Of a DNA stretch of 64,000 nucleotides, positions 26,449 to 35,192 are shown piece by piece. The DNA comes from Dyella_A sp035685805. Lineage in GTDB: Bacteria > Pseudomonadota > Gammaproteobacteria > Xanthomonadales > Rhodanobacteraceae. Below the pieces are notes generated by a model. That model worked only from the letters and a program-made list of their open reading frames with translations, was not told the origin of the DNA and made no database searches. The position numbers and the translations under genes are program-made. The first letter of the stretch is position 1. Every line of letters begins with the position of its first letter. The DNA lies in assembly GCF_035685805.1 (NCBI RefSeq), contig NZ_DASSAB010000026.1, forward strand, positions 4,386 to 68,385. The letters run 5' to 3'.

Positions 26449-27363
26449 ATGAAAGAGGAAAACCGCATCAGTATCGCCGAAGCGGACCGCCGCAGCATCG
26501 CCGCCTTCCTCGAGCAGGTGTGGTCCGAGGACGGCCTGTCCGATCGCACGCTGGAGGCATACCGGCAGGATCTCGAGGCGCTGGCGCGCTGGCTGGCCGG
26601 TCGCGGCCGCGCGCTGCGCGACGCCCGACGCGAGGATCTGTCGGCCTACCACGGCGCCACCCCGGTGGCGGTGCGCTCGCTGGCGCGGCGGCAATCGTCG
26701 TTCCGGCGCTATTACGGATTCGTCGCCCGCAACGAGCCGGGGTTCGATGATCCGACGCGGCTGATCGAGCGCCCCAAGACGCCGCGCAGCCTGCCCAAGG
26801 CGCTGGCCGAGCGGGAGATCGAAAGCCTGCTGCACGCGCCGGACACCTCCACCGCGCTCGGCCTGCGCGACCGCGCGATGCTCGAGCTGATGTATGCCTC
26901 CGGCCTGCGCGTGTCCGAGTTGGTGGAGCTGCCGCTGAGCGGGCTCAACCTGCGCCAGGGCGTGGCCCGGGTCACCGGCAAGGGCGGCAAGGACCGGCTG
27001 GTGCCGGTCGGCGAGGTGGCGCTGGAACACATCGATGCGTACCTCGCCAGCGCGCGGCCGGGACTGGCGCGGGGTCGGCAGCCGGCGGCGCTGTTCCTCA
27101 GCAACCGCGGCGAGGGCATGACCCGGCAGATGTTTTGGACGCTGGTGAAGCGCTACGCACTGACGGTGGGGATACCCGCTGCGCGCGTGTCGCCGCACGT
27201 GCTGCGGCACTCGTTCGCCACGCACCTGCTCAACCACGGCGCCGACCTGCGCGCGCTGCAGATGCTGCTCGGCCACAGCTCGCTCAGCACCACCCAGATC
27301 TACACGCTGGTGGCGAAGGAAGGCCTCAAGCGGCTGCATGCGCAGCACCACCCGCGCGGCTGA
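26449..27363 (+). CDS. xerD: Site-specific tyrosine recombinase XerD
   Basis: 304 residues. The N-terminal SAM-like core-binding domain (FLEQVWSEDGLSDRTLEAYRQ) is followed by the catalytic domain with Arg154 (ASGLRVSELVEL), Lys in TGKGGKDRLVP, His250 and Arg253 (HVLRHSFATHLL), His276 (LLGHSSLSTT) and the nucleophile Tyr285 (QIYT). With XerC it resolves chromosome dimers at dif near replication termination. The ATG at 26449 gives the expected length; an in-frame ATG at 26404 would overlap the divergent RDD gene. dsbC follows, as in many gammaproteobacteria. Confidence 0.95.
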   Translation: MKEENRISIAEADRRSIAAFLEQVWSEDGLSDRTLEAYRQDLEALARWLAGRGRALRDARREDLSAYHGATPVAVRSLARRQSSFRRYYGFVARNEPGFDDPTRLIERPKTPRSLPKALAEREIESLLHAPDTSTALGLRDRAMLELMYASGLRVSELVELPLSGLNLRQGVARVTGKGGKDRLVPVGEVALEHIDAYLASARPGLARGRQPAALFLSNRGEGMTRQMFWTLVKRYALTVGIPAARVSPHVLRHSFATHLLNHGADLRALQMLLGHSSLSTTQIYTLVAKEGLKRLHAQHHPRG

Positions 27364-27478
27364 GCGTCGCAGTGAGCACAACCGGGCGAGCGCGCACCGA
27401 ACCGTTCAGCGGCCTGTGCGAGAATCCAGCTCCTTTTTGTGGCGCCGCGGGCGCTGCCGGTTAGAGAGGTTGATCGCG

Positions 27479-28243
27479 ATGTGGAAGAAGCTTGCGCTTG
27501 CGCTGTGCCTGGGCAGCCTGACGGTGGGTGTTGCCGCGGCGGCGGATGACGGCGTGCCGCCGGCGGTGGAAAAGACCCTGCGCGCGGCGATCGGCAACTT
27601 CGGCCCCAACGTGCGCATCGACTCGATTGCGCCTTCGCCGTTGCCGGGCTTCTATCAGGTGATCGCCTCGGGCCAGCTGGTCTACCTCAGCGCCGACGGC
27701 AAGTACATGATGAACGGCGACCTGGTCGACGTGGCGGCGCGCAAGAGCCTCAGCGACGGCGCCTGGGCCGGCTTTCGCAAGGCGCAGCTGGCGACCGTGC
27801 CGGCGGCGCAGCGGATCATCTTCGCCCCGCCTCACCCCAAGACCACGCTGACCGTGTTCACCGACGTCAACTGCGGCTTCTGCCGCCAGCTGCACGAGCA
27901 CATCGACGATTTCACCAAGGCCGGCATCGCGGTGGAGTACCTGGCCTGGCCGCGCGAGGGCGTCACCACCACGGCCGGCCGGCCCACGCCGACCTATACC
28001 GAGATGGTCTCGGTGTGGTGCGCGGCCGATCGCAAGGCCAGCTTCACTGCCGCCAAGGAAGGTCACGCGCCCAAGCCGGCGCAGTGCGACAACCCGGTCA
28101 AGCAGCAGTTCGAGCTGGGCGAGCGGCTGGGCGTGAATGGCACCCCGGCGGTGTTCACCGCCGACGGCCGCCAGCTCGGTGGCTACGTCACCGCCGAGCA
28201 GGTGCTGGACGACCTGCGCAAGCATCCGGCCGCCGGCGGCTGA
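27479..28243 (+). CDS. dsbC: Thiol:disulfide interchange protein DsbC
   Basis: 254 residues with signal peptide (MWKKLALALCLGSLTVGVAAA), an N-terminal dimerisation domain (residues 25-85, with VRIDSIAPSPLPGFYQVI and YLSADGKYMMNGDLVDV) and a thioredoxin domain with active site Cys132-Gly-Phe-Cys135, preceded by LTVFTDVNCG, and the cis-proline loop GVNGTPAVFTADG. A second cysteine pair (VWCAADRK, AQCDNP) matches the structural disulfide of DsbC. It isomerises wrong disulfides in the periplasm with DsbD as electron donor. Downstream of xerD with 115 bases between; a nine-base-pair hairpin follows it. Confidence 0.94.
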   Translation: MWKKLALALCLGSLTVGVAAAADDGVPPAVEKTLRAAIGNFGPNVRIDSIAPSPLPGFYQVIASGQLVYLSADGKYMMNGDLVDVAARKSLSDGAWAGFRKAQLATVPAAQRIIFAPPHPKTTLTVFTDVNCGFCRQLHEHIDDFTKAGIAVEYLAWPREGVTTTAGRPTPTYTEMVSVWCAADRKASFTAAKEGHAPKPAQCDNPVKQQFELGERLGVNGTPAVFTADGRQLGGYVTAEQVLDDLRKHPAAGG

Positions 28244-28257
28244 GCCCGCCCGGACGA

Positions 28258-28280
28258 GGGGGCGACGTTTGGTCGCCCCC
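28258..28280 (+). terminator. Perfect 9-bp hairpin after dsbC
   Basis: GGGGGCGAC (28258-28266), loop GTTTG, GTCGCCCCC (28272-28280). It lies between dsbC and purL. There is no uridine run, so it may terminate weakly or depend on Rho. A TAGAAT -10-like hexamer at 28303-28308 follows and could start the purL transcript. Confidence 0.5.
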
Positions 28281-28342
28281 GATGCCGTATTGCAGCATCG
28301 GGTAGAATGGCGGTTTTCCCGTACAGCGCCATCCCCTCCCGC

Positions 28343-31300
28343 ATGATCGCTTTCGACGGGCAAAGCGCCCTCTCCACGTTCCGCCTCGACCGCCTCAACG
28401 CCCGCCTCGATGCCCTGCATCGCGGTGCGCGCATCCAGGCGTCGTGGTTCGTCTATTTCCTCGACGCCGAGCACGCGCCCGAGGGCGCCGTGCGCCAGCG
28501 CCTGCTCGAGGTGCTCGAGGCGCGCGACGCGCAGCCCGAGCCGGCCACGCTGTGGGTGGTGCCGCGCCTGGGCACGATCTCGCCTTGGTCCAGCAAGGCC
28601 ACCGACATCCTGCACGGCGCCGGTTTCGACGTGCGGCGGGTCGAGCGCGGGCTGGCCTGGCAGGCGATCGGCCTGCCGCAGCCGGAGGCGCCGGACCACG
28701 CCGCGGTGATGGGCGTGCTGTACGACGCGATGACGCAGTCGGTGCTGACGGATCTGGCGCAGGCGCAGGAACTTTTCCTGGCCGGCTCGCCGGGCGACCT
28801 GGCGCACGTGGCGCTGGGCGATGACGCCCGCGGCGCCCTGGCGGCGGCCAATGCGCGACTGGGCCTGGCGCTGGCCGAGGACGAGATCGACTACCTGGCC
28901 GATCGCTACGCCGAACTTGGCCGCGACCCGACCGACGCCGAACTGTTCATGTTCGCCCAGGCCAATTCCGAGCACTGCCGGCACAAGGTCTTCAACGCCA
29001 GCTGGACGGTGGACGGCGAGGCGCAGGACGCCACGCTGTTCGGCATGATCAAGAACACCCACAAGCACTCGCCCGCGCACACGCTGTCGGCCTACAAGGA
29101 CAACGCGGCGGTGATCGAAGGCTCGGCGGGACGGCGCTTCGTCGCGGGCGAGGGCGGTGTCTGGCAGGCGCGCGACGAGCGCGTGGATTACGCGATCAAG
29201 GTGGAGACGCACAACCACCCCACCGCCATCGCGCCATGGCCCGGCGCGGCCACCGGCGCCGGCGGCGAGATCCGCGACGAGGGCGCCACCGGTCGCGGCG
29301 CCAAGCCGAAGGCGGGGCTGACCGGGTTCTCGGTGTCGGACCTGCGCATCCCCGGCCATCCGCAGCCGTGGGAGGTGGAGCGCCCGCTGCCACCGCGCAT
29401 GGCCAGCGCGTTCGAGATCATGCGCGACGGCCCGCTGGGCGCGGCCGCGTTCAACAACGAATTCGGCCGGCCGTGCCTGGGCGGCTACTTCCGCACCTAC
29501 GAGACCGAGCTGCCGGGCCAGGTGGGTTTCCGCCGCGGCTACGACAAGCCGATCATGCTGGCCGGCGGGCTGGCCAACATCCGCTCCGGCCACGTGCAGA
29601 AGCGCGAGCTCGAACCTGGTCACAAGGTGATCGTGCTGGGTGGCCCGGCGATGCTGATCGGCCTGGGCGGCGGTGCCGCCTCGTCGGTCGCCTCGGGCAC
29701 CTCCAGCGCCGAGCTCGACTTCGCCTCGGTACAGCGCGACAACGCCGAGATGGAACGTCGCTGCCAGCAGGTGATCGACAGCTGCTGGTCGCGCGGCGAG
29801 CGCAACCCCATCGTCAGCATCCACGACGTCGGCGCCGGTGGACTGTCCAACGCGATCCCCGAGCTGCTCAACGATGCCGGCGTGGGTGGCGACCTCGACC
29901 TGTCGGCGATTCCCTGCGACGACCCGTCGCTCTCGCCGATGCAGGTGTGGAGCAACGAATCGCAGGAACGCTACGTGCTGGCGATCGCCGCCGAGGACCT
30001 GCCCGAGTTCGAGGGCTACTGCCGACGCGAGCGCTGCCCGTTCGCGGTGGTCGGCACGGCCACCGCCGAGCGCCAGCTGGTGCTGCGCGATCCGCGCCGC
30101 GACCTGACCGTGATCGACCTGCCGATGGACGTGCTGTTCGGCAAGGCGCCGCGCATGCATCGCGACGCCAGCCGCGTGCGGGCGCGCATCGACCTGGTGC
30201 CCGACCTGTCGGGCATCGGCATGGACGAGGCGGTGCTGCGGATCATGCGCCTGCCCACGGTGGGCTCGAAGAACTTCCTGATCACCATTGGCGACCGCAC
30301 CGTCGGCGGCCTCAACCACCGCGATCCGATGGTCGGCCCGTGGCAGGTGCCGGTGGCCGATTGCGCCGTCACCCTGACTGATTTCGACGGCTACGCCGGC
30401 GAGGCGATGGCGATGGCCGAGCGCGCCCCGGTGGCGCTGCTCAACAGCGCCGACGCGGCGCGGCTCGCCGTGGGCGAGGCGATCACCAACCTGGCCGCCG
30501 CGCCGATCGATTCGCTGGGCGAGATCCGCCTGTCGGCCAACTGGATGGCCGCCGTCAACCATCCGGGCGAAGACGCTGCATTGTTCGATGCGGTCAAGGC
30601 CGTCGGCATGGAGCTGTGCCCGGCGCTGGATATCTCGATCCCGGTGGGCAAGGACTCGCTGTCGATGCAGACCGTCTGGCACGACGGCGAGATGGAGCAG
30701 CGCACAGTGTCGCCGGTGTCGCTGGTGATCACCGGCTTCGCCCGCGTCAGCGACGCCCGCCGCACGCTCACCCCGCAGCTGAAGATGGACCGCGGTCCGT
30801 CGGACCTGTGGCTGATCGACCTCGGCGGCGGCCGCGACCGCCTGGGCGGCTCGGCACTGACCCAAGTATTCAATCGCGCCGGTGGCGTGCCGCCGGACCT
30901 GGAAGATCCCAAGCGCCTCAAGGCGCTGTTCGAGGCGGTGCAGGAGGCCAACCGGGCCGGCCTGCTGCTGGCGTACCACGACCGTTCCGACGGCGGCGTC
31001 ATCACCACGCTGCTGGAAATGGCTTTCGCCGGCCATTGCGGTCTGGAGATCCATCTGGACGGCTGGGCCGAAGCGACCCTGCGCGCGCTCTTCAACGAGG
31101 AGCTCGGCGCCGTGCTGCAGGTGGCCGAAGCCAATCGCGAGGCGTTCGAGGCGCTGCTCGTGCGGCACGGCCTGGCCGGGCTCAGCCACCGCGTCGGCCG
31201 GCCGAAGGAGAAGCTCGGCATCAAGCTGTACCTCGGCAACGAGGTCACCTTCAAATGGCAGTGGAGCACGCTGTTCGGTGCCTGGAACGAAACCAGCCAC

Positions 31301-32209
31301 GCCATGCAGCGCCTGCGCGACAACCCGCACAGCGCCGACGCCGAGAACGACTGGCGTCATGACGATGCCGATCCGGGCATCACGCCCAAGCTCACCTTCG
31401 ACATCGCCAAGGACATCGCCGCGCCGTTCATCGCCCAGGCACGTTCACGGCCACGCGTGGCAATCCTGCGCGAGCAGGGCGTCAACGGCCAGGTGGAAAT
31501 GGCCGCCGCGTTCACTCGTGCCGGCTTCGAGGCGGTGGACGTGCACATGTCCGACCTCGCCAGCGGGCGGGTGAAGCTGGAAGACTTCCGCGGCCTCGCC
31601 GCCTGCGGTGGCTTCTCCTACGGCGACGTGCTCGGCGCCGGCCGCGGCTGGGCCACCTCGATCCTCTACAACGCCGACCTGCGCGCGCAGTTCGAGGCGT
31701 TCTTCGCCGACCCGTCCAAGTTCGCCCTGGGCGTATGCAACGGCTGCCAGATGATGAGCCAGCTCAAGGACATCATCCCCGGCGCGCAGCACTGGCCGAA
31801 GTTCCTGCGCAACGCCTCGGAGCAGTACGAGGCGCGCGTGGCGACGCTGGAGATCCTCGATTCGCCCAGCCTGTTTTTCCGCGACATGGCCGGCTCGCGC
31901 ATTCCGGTGGCGGTGGCGCACGGCGAGGGCCGCGTGAGCTTCCCGCAGGTGTGCAGCCCGTCCAAGGCGCATGCGGCGGCGCGCTTCGTCGACAACCGCG
32001 GCCGGCCCACCGAGAACTACCCGCTCAACCCGAACGGATCACCCGGCGGGCTGGCCGGTTTCACCGCCGCCGACGGCCGCGTGACCATCCTGATGCCGCA
32101 TCCCGAGCGCGTGTTCCGCAGCGTGCAGATGAGCTGGCATCCGGAAGCGTGGGGCGAGGATTCGCCGTGGATGCGGATGTTCCGCAACGCCCGCGTGTGG
32201 TGCGGCTGA
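28343..32209 (+). CDS. purL: Phosphoribosylformylglycinamidine synthase (large, single-chain)
   Basis: 1288 residues, the fused gammaproteobacterial form. N-terminal PurS-like domain (FDGQSALSTFRLDRL), linker, FGAM synthase core with ETHNHPTAIAPWPGAATGAGG (ATP/substrate site), GGGAASSVASG and SIHDVGAGGLSNAIPE, the second AIRS-like repeat, and a C-terminal glutamine amidotransferase domain with nucleophile cysteine in FALGVCNGCQMMSQ, the HGEGR block and the histidine-glutamate pair in PHPERVFR. It converts FGAR to FGAM in purine synthesis with ATP and glutamine. The ATG at 28343 matches the family start; a GTG-like extension of 12 residues is unlikely. Confidence 0.97.
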   Translation: MIAFDGQSALSTFRLDRLNARLDALHRGARIQASWFVYFLDAEHAPEGAVRQRLLEVLEARDAQPEPATLWVVPRLGTISPWSSKATDILHGAGFDVRRVERGLAWQAIGLPQPEAPDHAAVMGVLYDAMTQSVLTDLAQAQELFLAGSPGDLAHVALGDDARGALAAANARLGLALAEDEIDYLADRYAELGRDPTDAELFMFAQANSEHCRHKVFNASWTVDGEAQDATLFGMIKNTHKHSPAHTLSAYKDNAAVIEGSAGRRFVAGEGGVWQARDERVDYAIKVETHNHPTAIAPWPGAATGAGGEIRDEGATGRGAKPKAGLTGFSVSDLRIPGHPQPWEVERPLPPRMASAFEIMRDGPLGAAAFNNEFGRPCLGGYFRTYETELPGQVGFRRGYDKPIMLAGGLANIRSGHVQKRELEPGHKVIVLGGPAMLIGLGGGAASSVASGTSSAELDFASVQRDNAEMERRCQQVIDSCWSRGERNPIVSIHDVGAGGLSNAIPELLNDAGVGGDLDLSAIPCDDPSLSPMQVWSNESQERYVLAIAAEDLPEFEGYCRRERCPFAVVGTATAERQLVLRDPRRDLTVIDLPMDVLFGKAPRMHRDASRVRARIDLVPDLSGIGMDEAVLRIMRLPTVGSKNFLITIGDRTVGGLNHRDPMVGPWQVPVADCAVTLTDFDGYAGEAMAMAERAPVALLNSADAARLAVGEAITNLAAAPIDSLGEIRLSANWMAAVNHPGEDAALFDAVKAVGMELCPALDISIPVGKDSLSMQTVWHDGEMEQRTVSPVSLVITGFARVSDARRTLTPQLKMDRGPSDLWLIDLGGGRDRLGGSALTQVFNRAGGVPPDLEDPKRLKALFEAVQEANRAGLLLAYHDRSDGGVITTLLEMAFAGHCGLEIHLDGWAEATLRALFNEELGAVLQVAEANREAFEALLVRHGLAGLSHRVGRPKEKLGIKLYLGNEVTFKWQWSTLFGAWNETSHAMQRLRDNPHSADAENDWRHDDADPGITPKLTFDIAKDIAAPFIAQARSRPRVAILREQGVNGQVEMAAAFTRAGFEAVDVHMSDLASGRVKLEDFRGLAACGGFSYGDVLGAGRGWATSILYNADLRAQFEAFFADPSKFALGVCNGCQMMSQLKDIIPGAQHWPKFLRNASEQYEARVATLEILDSPSLFFRDMAGSRIPVAVAHGEGRVSFPQVCSPSKAHAAARFVDNRGRPTENYPLNPNGSPGGLAGFTAADGRVTILMPHPERVFRSVQMSWHPEAWGEDSPWMRMFRNARVWCG

Positions 32210-32261
32210 GCGCTTCGCGCTGCTGCCGCAGCATCCGCGCCGCCCGGCGCGGCCGCTGACC

Positions 32262-33056
32262 ATGTTGCCGCCCGTGCCCGCTGCCCGATGGTGGCGCCGC
32301 TGGGCGCCGTACCTCGGCTGGCTGGTACTGCTGGCGATGTTGCCGTGGTGGCTCGGCCTGCCGCTGCTGCTGGCTGGCGCAGCCGTGCTGTTGATCGGGG
32401 TGGAGCGCCTGCAGGATGTGGCCGGTACCGTGCGGCTCGGTCTGCGCTGGGGCTTGCCCGGGGTCGTCCTGGCGCTGAAGCGCTGGCTGGGTGACGACGC
32501 GCTGGCGTGGACCATCGCCGCGGTCGCGGCGCTGGTCGGTTTCACCCTGCTGGCCGGGCTCGAATCCTGGCTCGACCGCGGCCTTCGACGCGCCGCCGCG
32601 CAGGAGGACGCCACGGCCACGGGCACGGCCGAGTGGCCGGAGCTGGCACTGGCGCCGCTGCGCGCAGGCGCGGCCATCGTCGAACTGCAACCGGTGCACT
32701 GGCAGGCGATTGCCGAAGCGCCCGACCGCACCTTGGCCGATCCTGCCGGCGGCGTCGTGCGCTATCGCAGCGAGCCCGGCGGCTTTGCCGGCTACCTGTT
32801 CGATCCACACCACGGCCTTCATGGCGGCCGCATCGAGGCGCCGCTGGGCCGCTGCAGCTTCAGCCCCGGTGGCCGCTGGTTCGCGCTCGAGGCGCGTCCG
32901 GGCGTGCTGCTGTGGGACCGCGAACGCGACGTCGTGCACCGTCTGCGTCGGCGCCGGCTGAGCGGCTGGCACGCCGAGCAACCATGGTTGCAGGGTGCCG
33001 GGGCAGACATGCCGCGACCGCTGCGCCAAGCCGGCGACCGTCCCACCGGACGCTGA
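32262..33056 (+). CDS. Hypothetical membrane protein downstream of purL
   Basis: 264 residues. Two or three N-terminal helices (RWAPYLGWLVLLAMLPWWLGLPLLLAGAAVLLIG and LAWTIAAVAALVGFTLLAG) are followed by a soluble domain of about 150 residues containing repeated short strand-like blocks (FDPHHGLHGGRIEAPLGRCSFSPGGRWFALEARPG) reminiscent of a beta-propeller-type 'SPGGRWFAL' blade, although only one blade-like unit is seen. No named family recognised. It lies 52 bases after purL and just before a glycosyltransferase, so it may be co-transcribed with either. Confidence 0.65.
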   Translation: MLPPVPAARWWRRWAPYLGWLVLLAMLPWWLGLPLLLAGAAVLLIGVERLQDVAGTVRLGLRWGLPGVVLALKRWLGDDALAWTIAAVAALVGFTLLAGLESWLDRGLRRAAAQEDATATGTAEWPELALAPLRAGAAIVELQPVHWQAIAEAPDRTLADPAGGVVRYRSEPGGFAGYLFDPHHGLHGGRIEAPLGRCSFSPGGRWFALEARPGVLLWDRERDVVHRLRRRRLSGWHAEQPWLQGAGADMPRPLRQAGDRPTGR

Positions 33057-33093
33057 CATACCCGATCGCGCGCCGCTCCCGCATACTTGCGCG

Positions 33094-34014
33094 GTGAACT
33101 CCCATCCCCCGATTCCCTCCGCCCCCGCCGCGGGCGCCGCCAGCGTGAGCGTCATCATCGTCTCGGCCGACAGCGGCCCCGGCCTGCAGGACTGCGTGCG
33201 GCGCGCGCTGGCGCTGGCCCAGGTGCACGAACTGCTGCTGATCGACAATGCCTCCGCCGACGGCGTGCCCGAGGCGATCGCGCGCGCACACGAACACGAG
33301 CCGAAGCTCTCGGTGATCTTCAACCACGCCAACCTGGGCTTCGGACCGGCAGTGAACCGCGCCGCCCGGCGCGCCAGCGGCGAACACCTGCTGGTGCTCA
33401 ACCCCGATTGCCTGCTCGAGCCGGATACGCTGGTTCGCCTGCTGGCGGTACTGGCGGAGCACCCCCGTGCGGGCCTGGTCGGCGCGGTGGTATGCGATGC
33501 CCAGGGCGTGCCTGACCCGGCGTCGTATCGGCGCGACCCGCTGCTGCATCGCGCGTTGAACACGCTGCTCAAGCGGGGTGGCGAGGGCGTGGAAATCGGC
33601 GGGCCGATGCCCACGGCGGCGGTGGAAGCCGAGGCCGTGTCCGGAGCCCTGATCCTGATGCCGCGGCGGCTGTTCGATTTCCTCGGCGGGTTCGACGAGC
33701 GCTACTTCCTGCACTGCGAAGACCTCGATCTGTGCCGTCGCGTGCGCGACGCCGGCTACCGCGTGGTGCTGGCCGGCGACGTGCGCGTGCTGCACGGCAA
33801 GGGCGGATCCAGCCGGCACCGGCCGGTGTTCGTGAGCTGGTACAAGCATCGCGGCATGTGGCGCTGGTTCCGCACCTTCGATCCGGCCGCGCGCAAGCCG
33901 CCGCTGGCGGCGCTGGTGTGGCTGGGTATCTGGGCGCACTTCGCGCTGAAGGTGCCCGGCCAGCTGTGGCGACGGCTGGCCGCCCGGGCCGCAGCACGGG
34001 ACGCCGCGCCGTGA
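33094..34014 (+). CDS. Family 2 glycosyltransferase (rhamnosyltransferase-like)
   Basis: 306 residues of the GT-A fold: VSVIIVSADSGPGLQDCVRRAL opening, LLLIDNASADGVPE, NLGFGPAVNRAARRASGEHLLVLNPDCLLEPDTL (with the metal-binding NPDC in place of DxD), and GGFDERYFLHCEDLDLCRRVRDAGY, typical of WbbL-like dTDP-rhamnosyl or related transferases. The C-terminus has a hydrophobic amphipathic segment (LAALVWLGIWAHFAL). The GTG at 33094 was chosen because it lies beyond the upstream stop; an earlier GTG at 32995 would overlap the previous gene. Overlaps the next gene by four bases (GTGA). Acceptor unknown. Confidence 0.88.
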   Translation: MNSHPPIPSAPAAGAASVSVIIVSADSGPGLQDCVRRALALAQVHELLLIDNASADGVPEAIARAHEHEPKLSVIFNHANLGFGPAVNRAARRASGEHLLVLNPDCLLEPDTLVRLLAVLAEHPRAGLVGAVVCDAQGVPDPASYRRDPLLHRALNTLLKRGGEGVEIGGPMPTAAVEAEAVSGALILMPRRLFDFLGGFDERYFLHCEDLDLCRRVRDAGYRVVLAGDVRVLHGKGGSSRHRPVFVSWYKHRGMWRWFRTFDPAARKPPLAALVWLGIWAHFALKVPGQLWRRLAARAAARDAAP

Positions 34015-34928
34015 GCGCCCCGCAGGCACGCCGTGGTGCGGCACTCGCCACCGTCGCGCTGATCGCGGTGACGGCGGTGTGGGGCTCGACCTTCTTCCTG
34101 ATCAAGGACGTGGTGCAGCGCGTGGCGGTGGCCGATTTCCTCGCCGTGCGCTTCGTGCTCGCCGCCCTGGCGATGGCGTTGATGTTCGCCCGTCCGCTGA
34201 TGCGCCTGCCGCGCCGGCAGTGGCTGCAGGGCCTGGCTCTGGGTGCGCTGTACGGCGTGGCCCAGTTGCTGCAGACCACCGGGCAGATCTACGCCTCGGC
34301 CAGCGTCAGCGGCTTCGTCACCGGCATGTATGTGGTGTTCACCCCGCTGCTGGGCACCGTGCTGCTGCGCCAGCGCATGCCGTCGGTCACCTGGATCGCG
34401 GTGCTGCTGGCCACGGGCGGCCTGGCGCTGCTGTCGCTGCAGGGTTTCACCGTGAACAAGGGCGTGGTGCTGGTGCTGATCTCCGCGGCGCTGTACGGCC
34501 TGCACATCGTGGGGCTGGGGCAGTGGTCGCGGCCGGGCGATGCGTTTGCGCTGTCCACGGTGCAGATGCTGGCGATCGCCGTGGTGTGCCTGTTGGCGAC
34601 GCTGCCGCACGGGCCGAAGCTGCCGCCGGATCGCGGCGTATGGCTGGCGCTGATCTACATGGCGCTGGCCGCCGGCGCCGGTGCGATGCTGGTGCAGACC
34701 TGGGCGCAGGCGCACATGCCGGCCACCCGCGCCGCGATCGTGATGACGCTGGAGCCGGTGTTTGCCGCCGGCTTCGCGGTGGCCTTCGGCGGCGAGTCGC
34801 TGACCTGGCGCATGCTCGGTGGAGGCGCGCTGGTGCTGGCGGCGATGTACCTGGTGGAGCTGGCGCCCCGGCGCAACGCGCGCAAGGCCGCCGAGATGCC
34901 GGCCGAGGCGATCCACCACGAGGTGTGA
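34011..34928 (+). CDS. DMT-superfamily (EamA) transporter
   Basis: 305 residues with ten predicted helices in two EamA repeats: first repeat VALIAVTAVWGSTFFLIKDVV to LLATGGLALLSL, second from VVLVLISAALYGLHIVGLG to GGALVLAAMYLVEL. The W-G-S/T-F motif in helix 1 and ALEPVFAA-type block (MTLEPVFAAGFAV) near the end are hallmarks. Such proteins export amino acids, metabolites or are uncharacterised. The GTG start overlaps the glycosyltransferase stop, so they are coupled. Substrate unknown. Confidence 0.88.
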   Translation: MSAPQARRGAALATVALIAVTAVWGSTFFLIKDVVQRVAVADFLAVRFVLAALAMALMFARPLMRLPRRQWLQGLALGALYGVAQLLQTTGQIYASASVSGFVTGMYVVFTPLLGTVLLRQRMPSVTWIAVLLATGGLALLSLQGFTVNKGVVLVLISAALYGLHIVGLGQWSRPGDAFALSTVQMLAIAVVCLLATLPHGPKLPPDRGVWLALIYMALAAGAGAMLVQTWAQAHMPATRAAIVMTLEPVFAAGFAVAFGGESLTWRMLGGGALVLAAMYLVELAPRRNARKAAEMPAEAIHHEV

Positions 34929-34989
34929 GTGCATCCGCGCAGTCACCCGTGCGGCGTGAAGCCCCCCTGCGCACCCATCGCTGGTTGCC

Positions 34990-35118
34990 GTCATTCCGCG
35001 AACGCGGGCATCCGGTTTGACCCTTGCATCAGCGCAAGTGATTGACCGGCAGCCGCCGTCGGGAAACGCCTCCCGCCTGATCAGCCTGCGGCTGTTGCAA
35101 ACTCTTCGCGGGAATGAC
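34990..35118. repeat. REP/REPIN-like element, GTCATTCCCGCG family
   Basis: GTCATTCCGCG (34990-35000) with a local hairpin to GCGGGCATCC, and an inverted second copy CGCGGGAATGAC (35107-35118). The same motif pair recurs at 43566-43646. Two inverted hairpin-forming units about 100 bases apart in intergenic DNA is the layout of REPINs. It fills the 264-base space between the EamA gene and aroB, which otherwise shows no gene. Confidence 0.65.
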
Positions 35119-35192
35119 GCCGAGGGGAATGGACACTGCCGGGAGCCACGCCATTCGTCGACGGCTCGACCTGACGCCCGCGCGCTGGACGT

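Noticed and set aside
28280..28308. Full sigma-70 promoter for purL
   Set aside because: Only the TAGAAT -10-like hexamer is convincing; no acceptable -35 lies 16-18 bases upstream, so it is mentioned only with the hairpin.
27461..31360. 1299-codon minus-strand frame opposite dsbC and purL
   Set aside because: Shadow frame with His/Arg/Ala-rich sequence; purL motifs on the plus strand are unmistakable.
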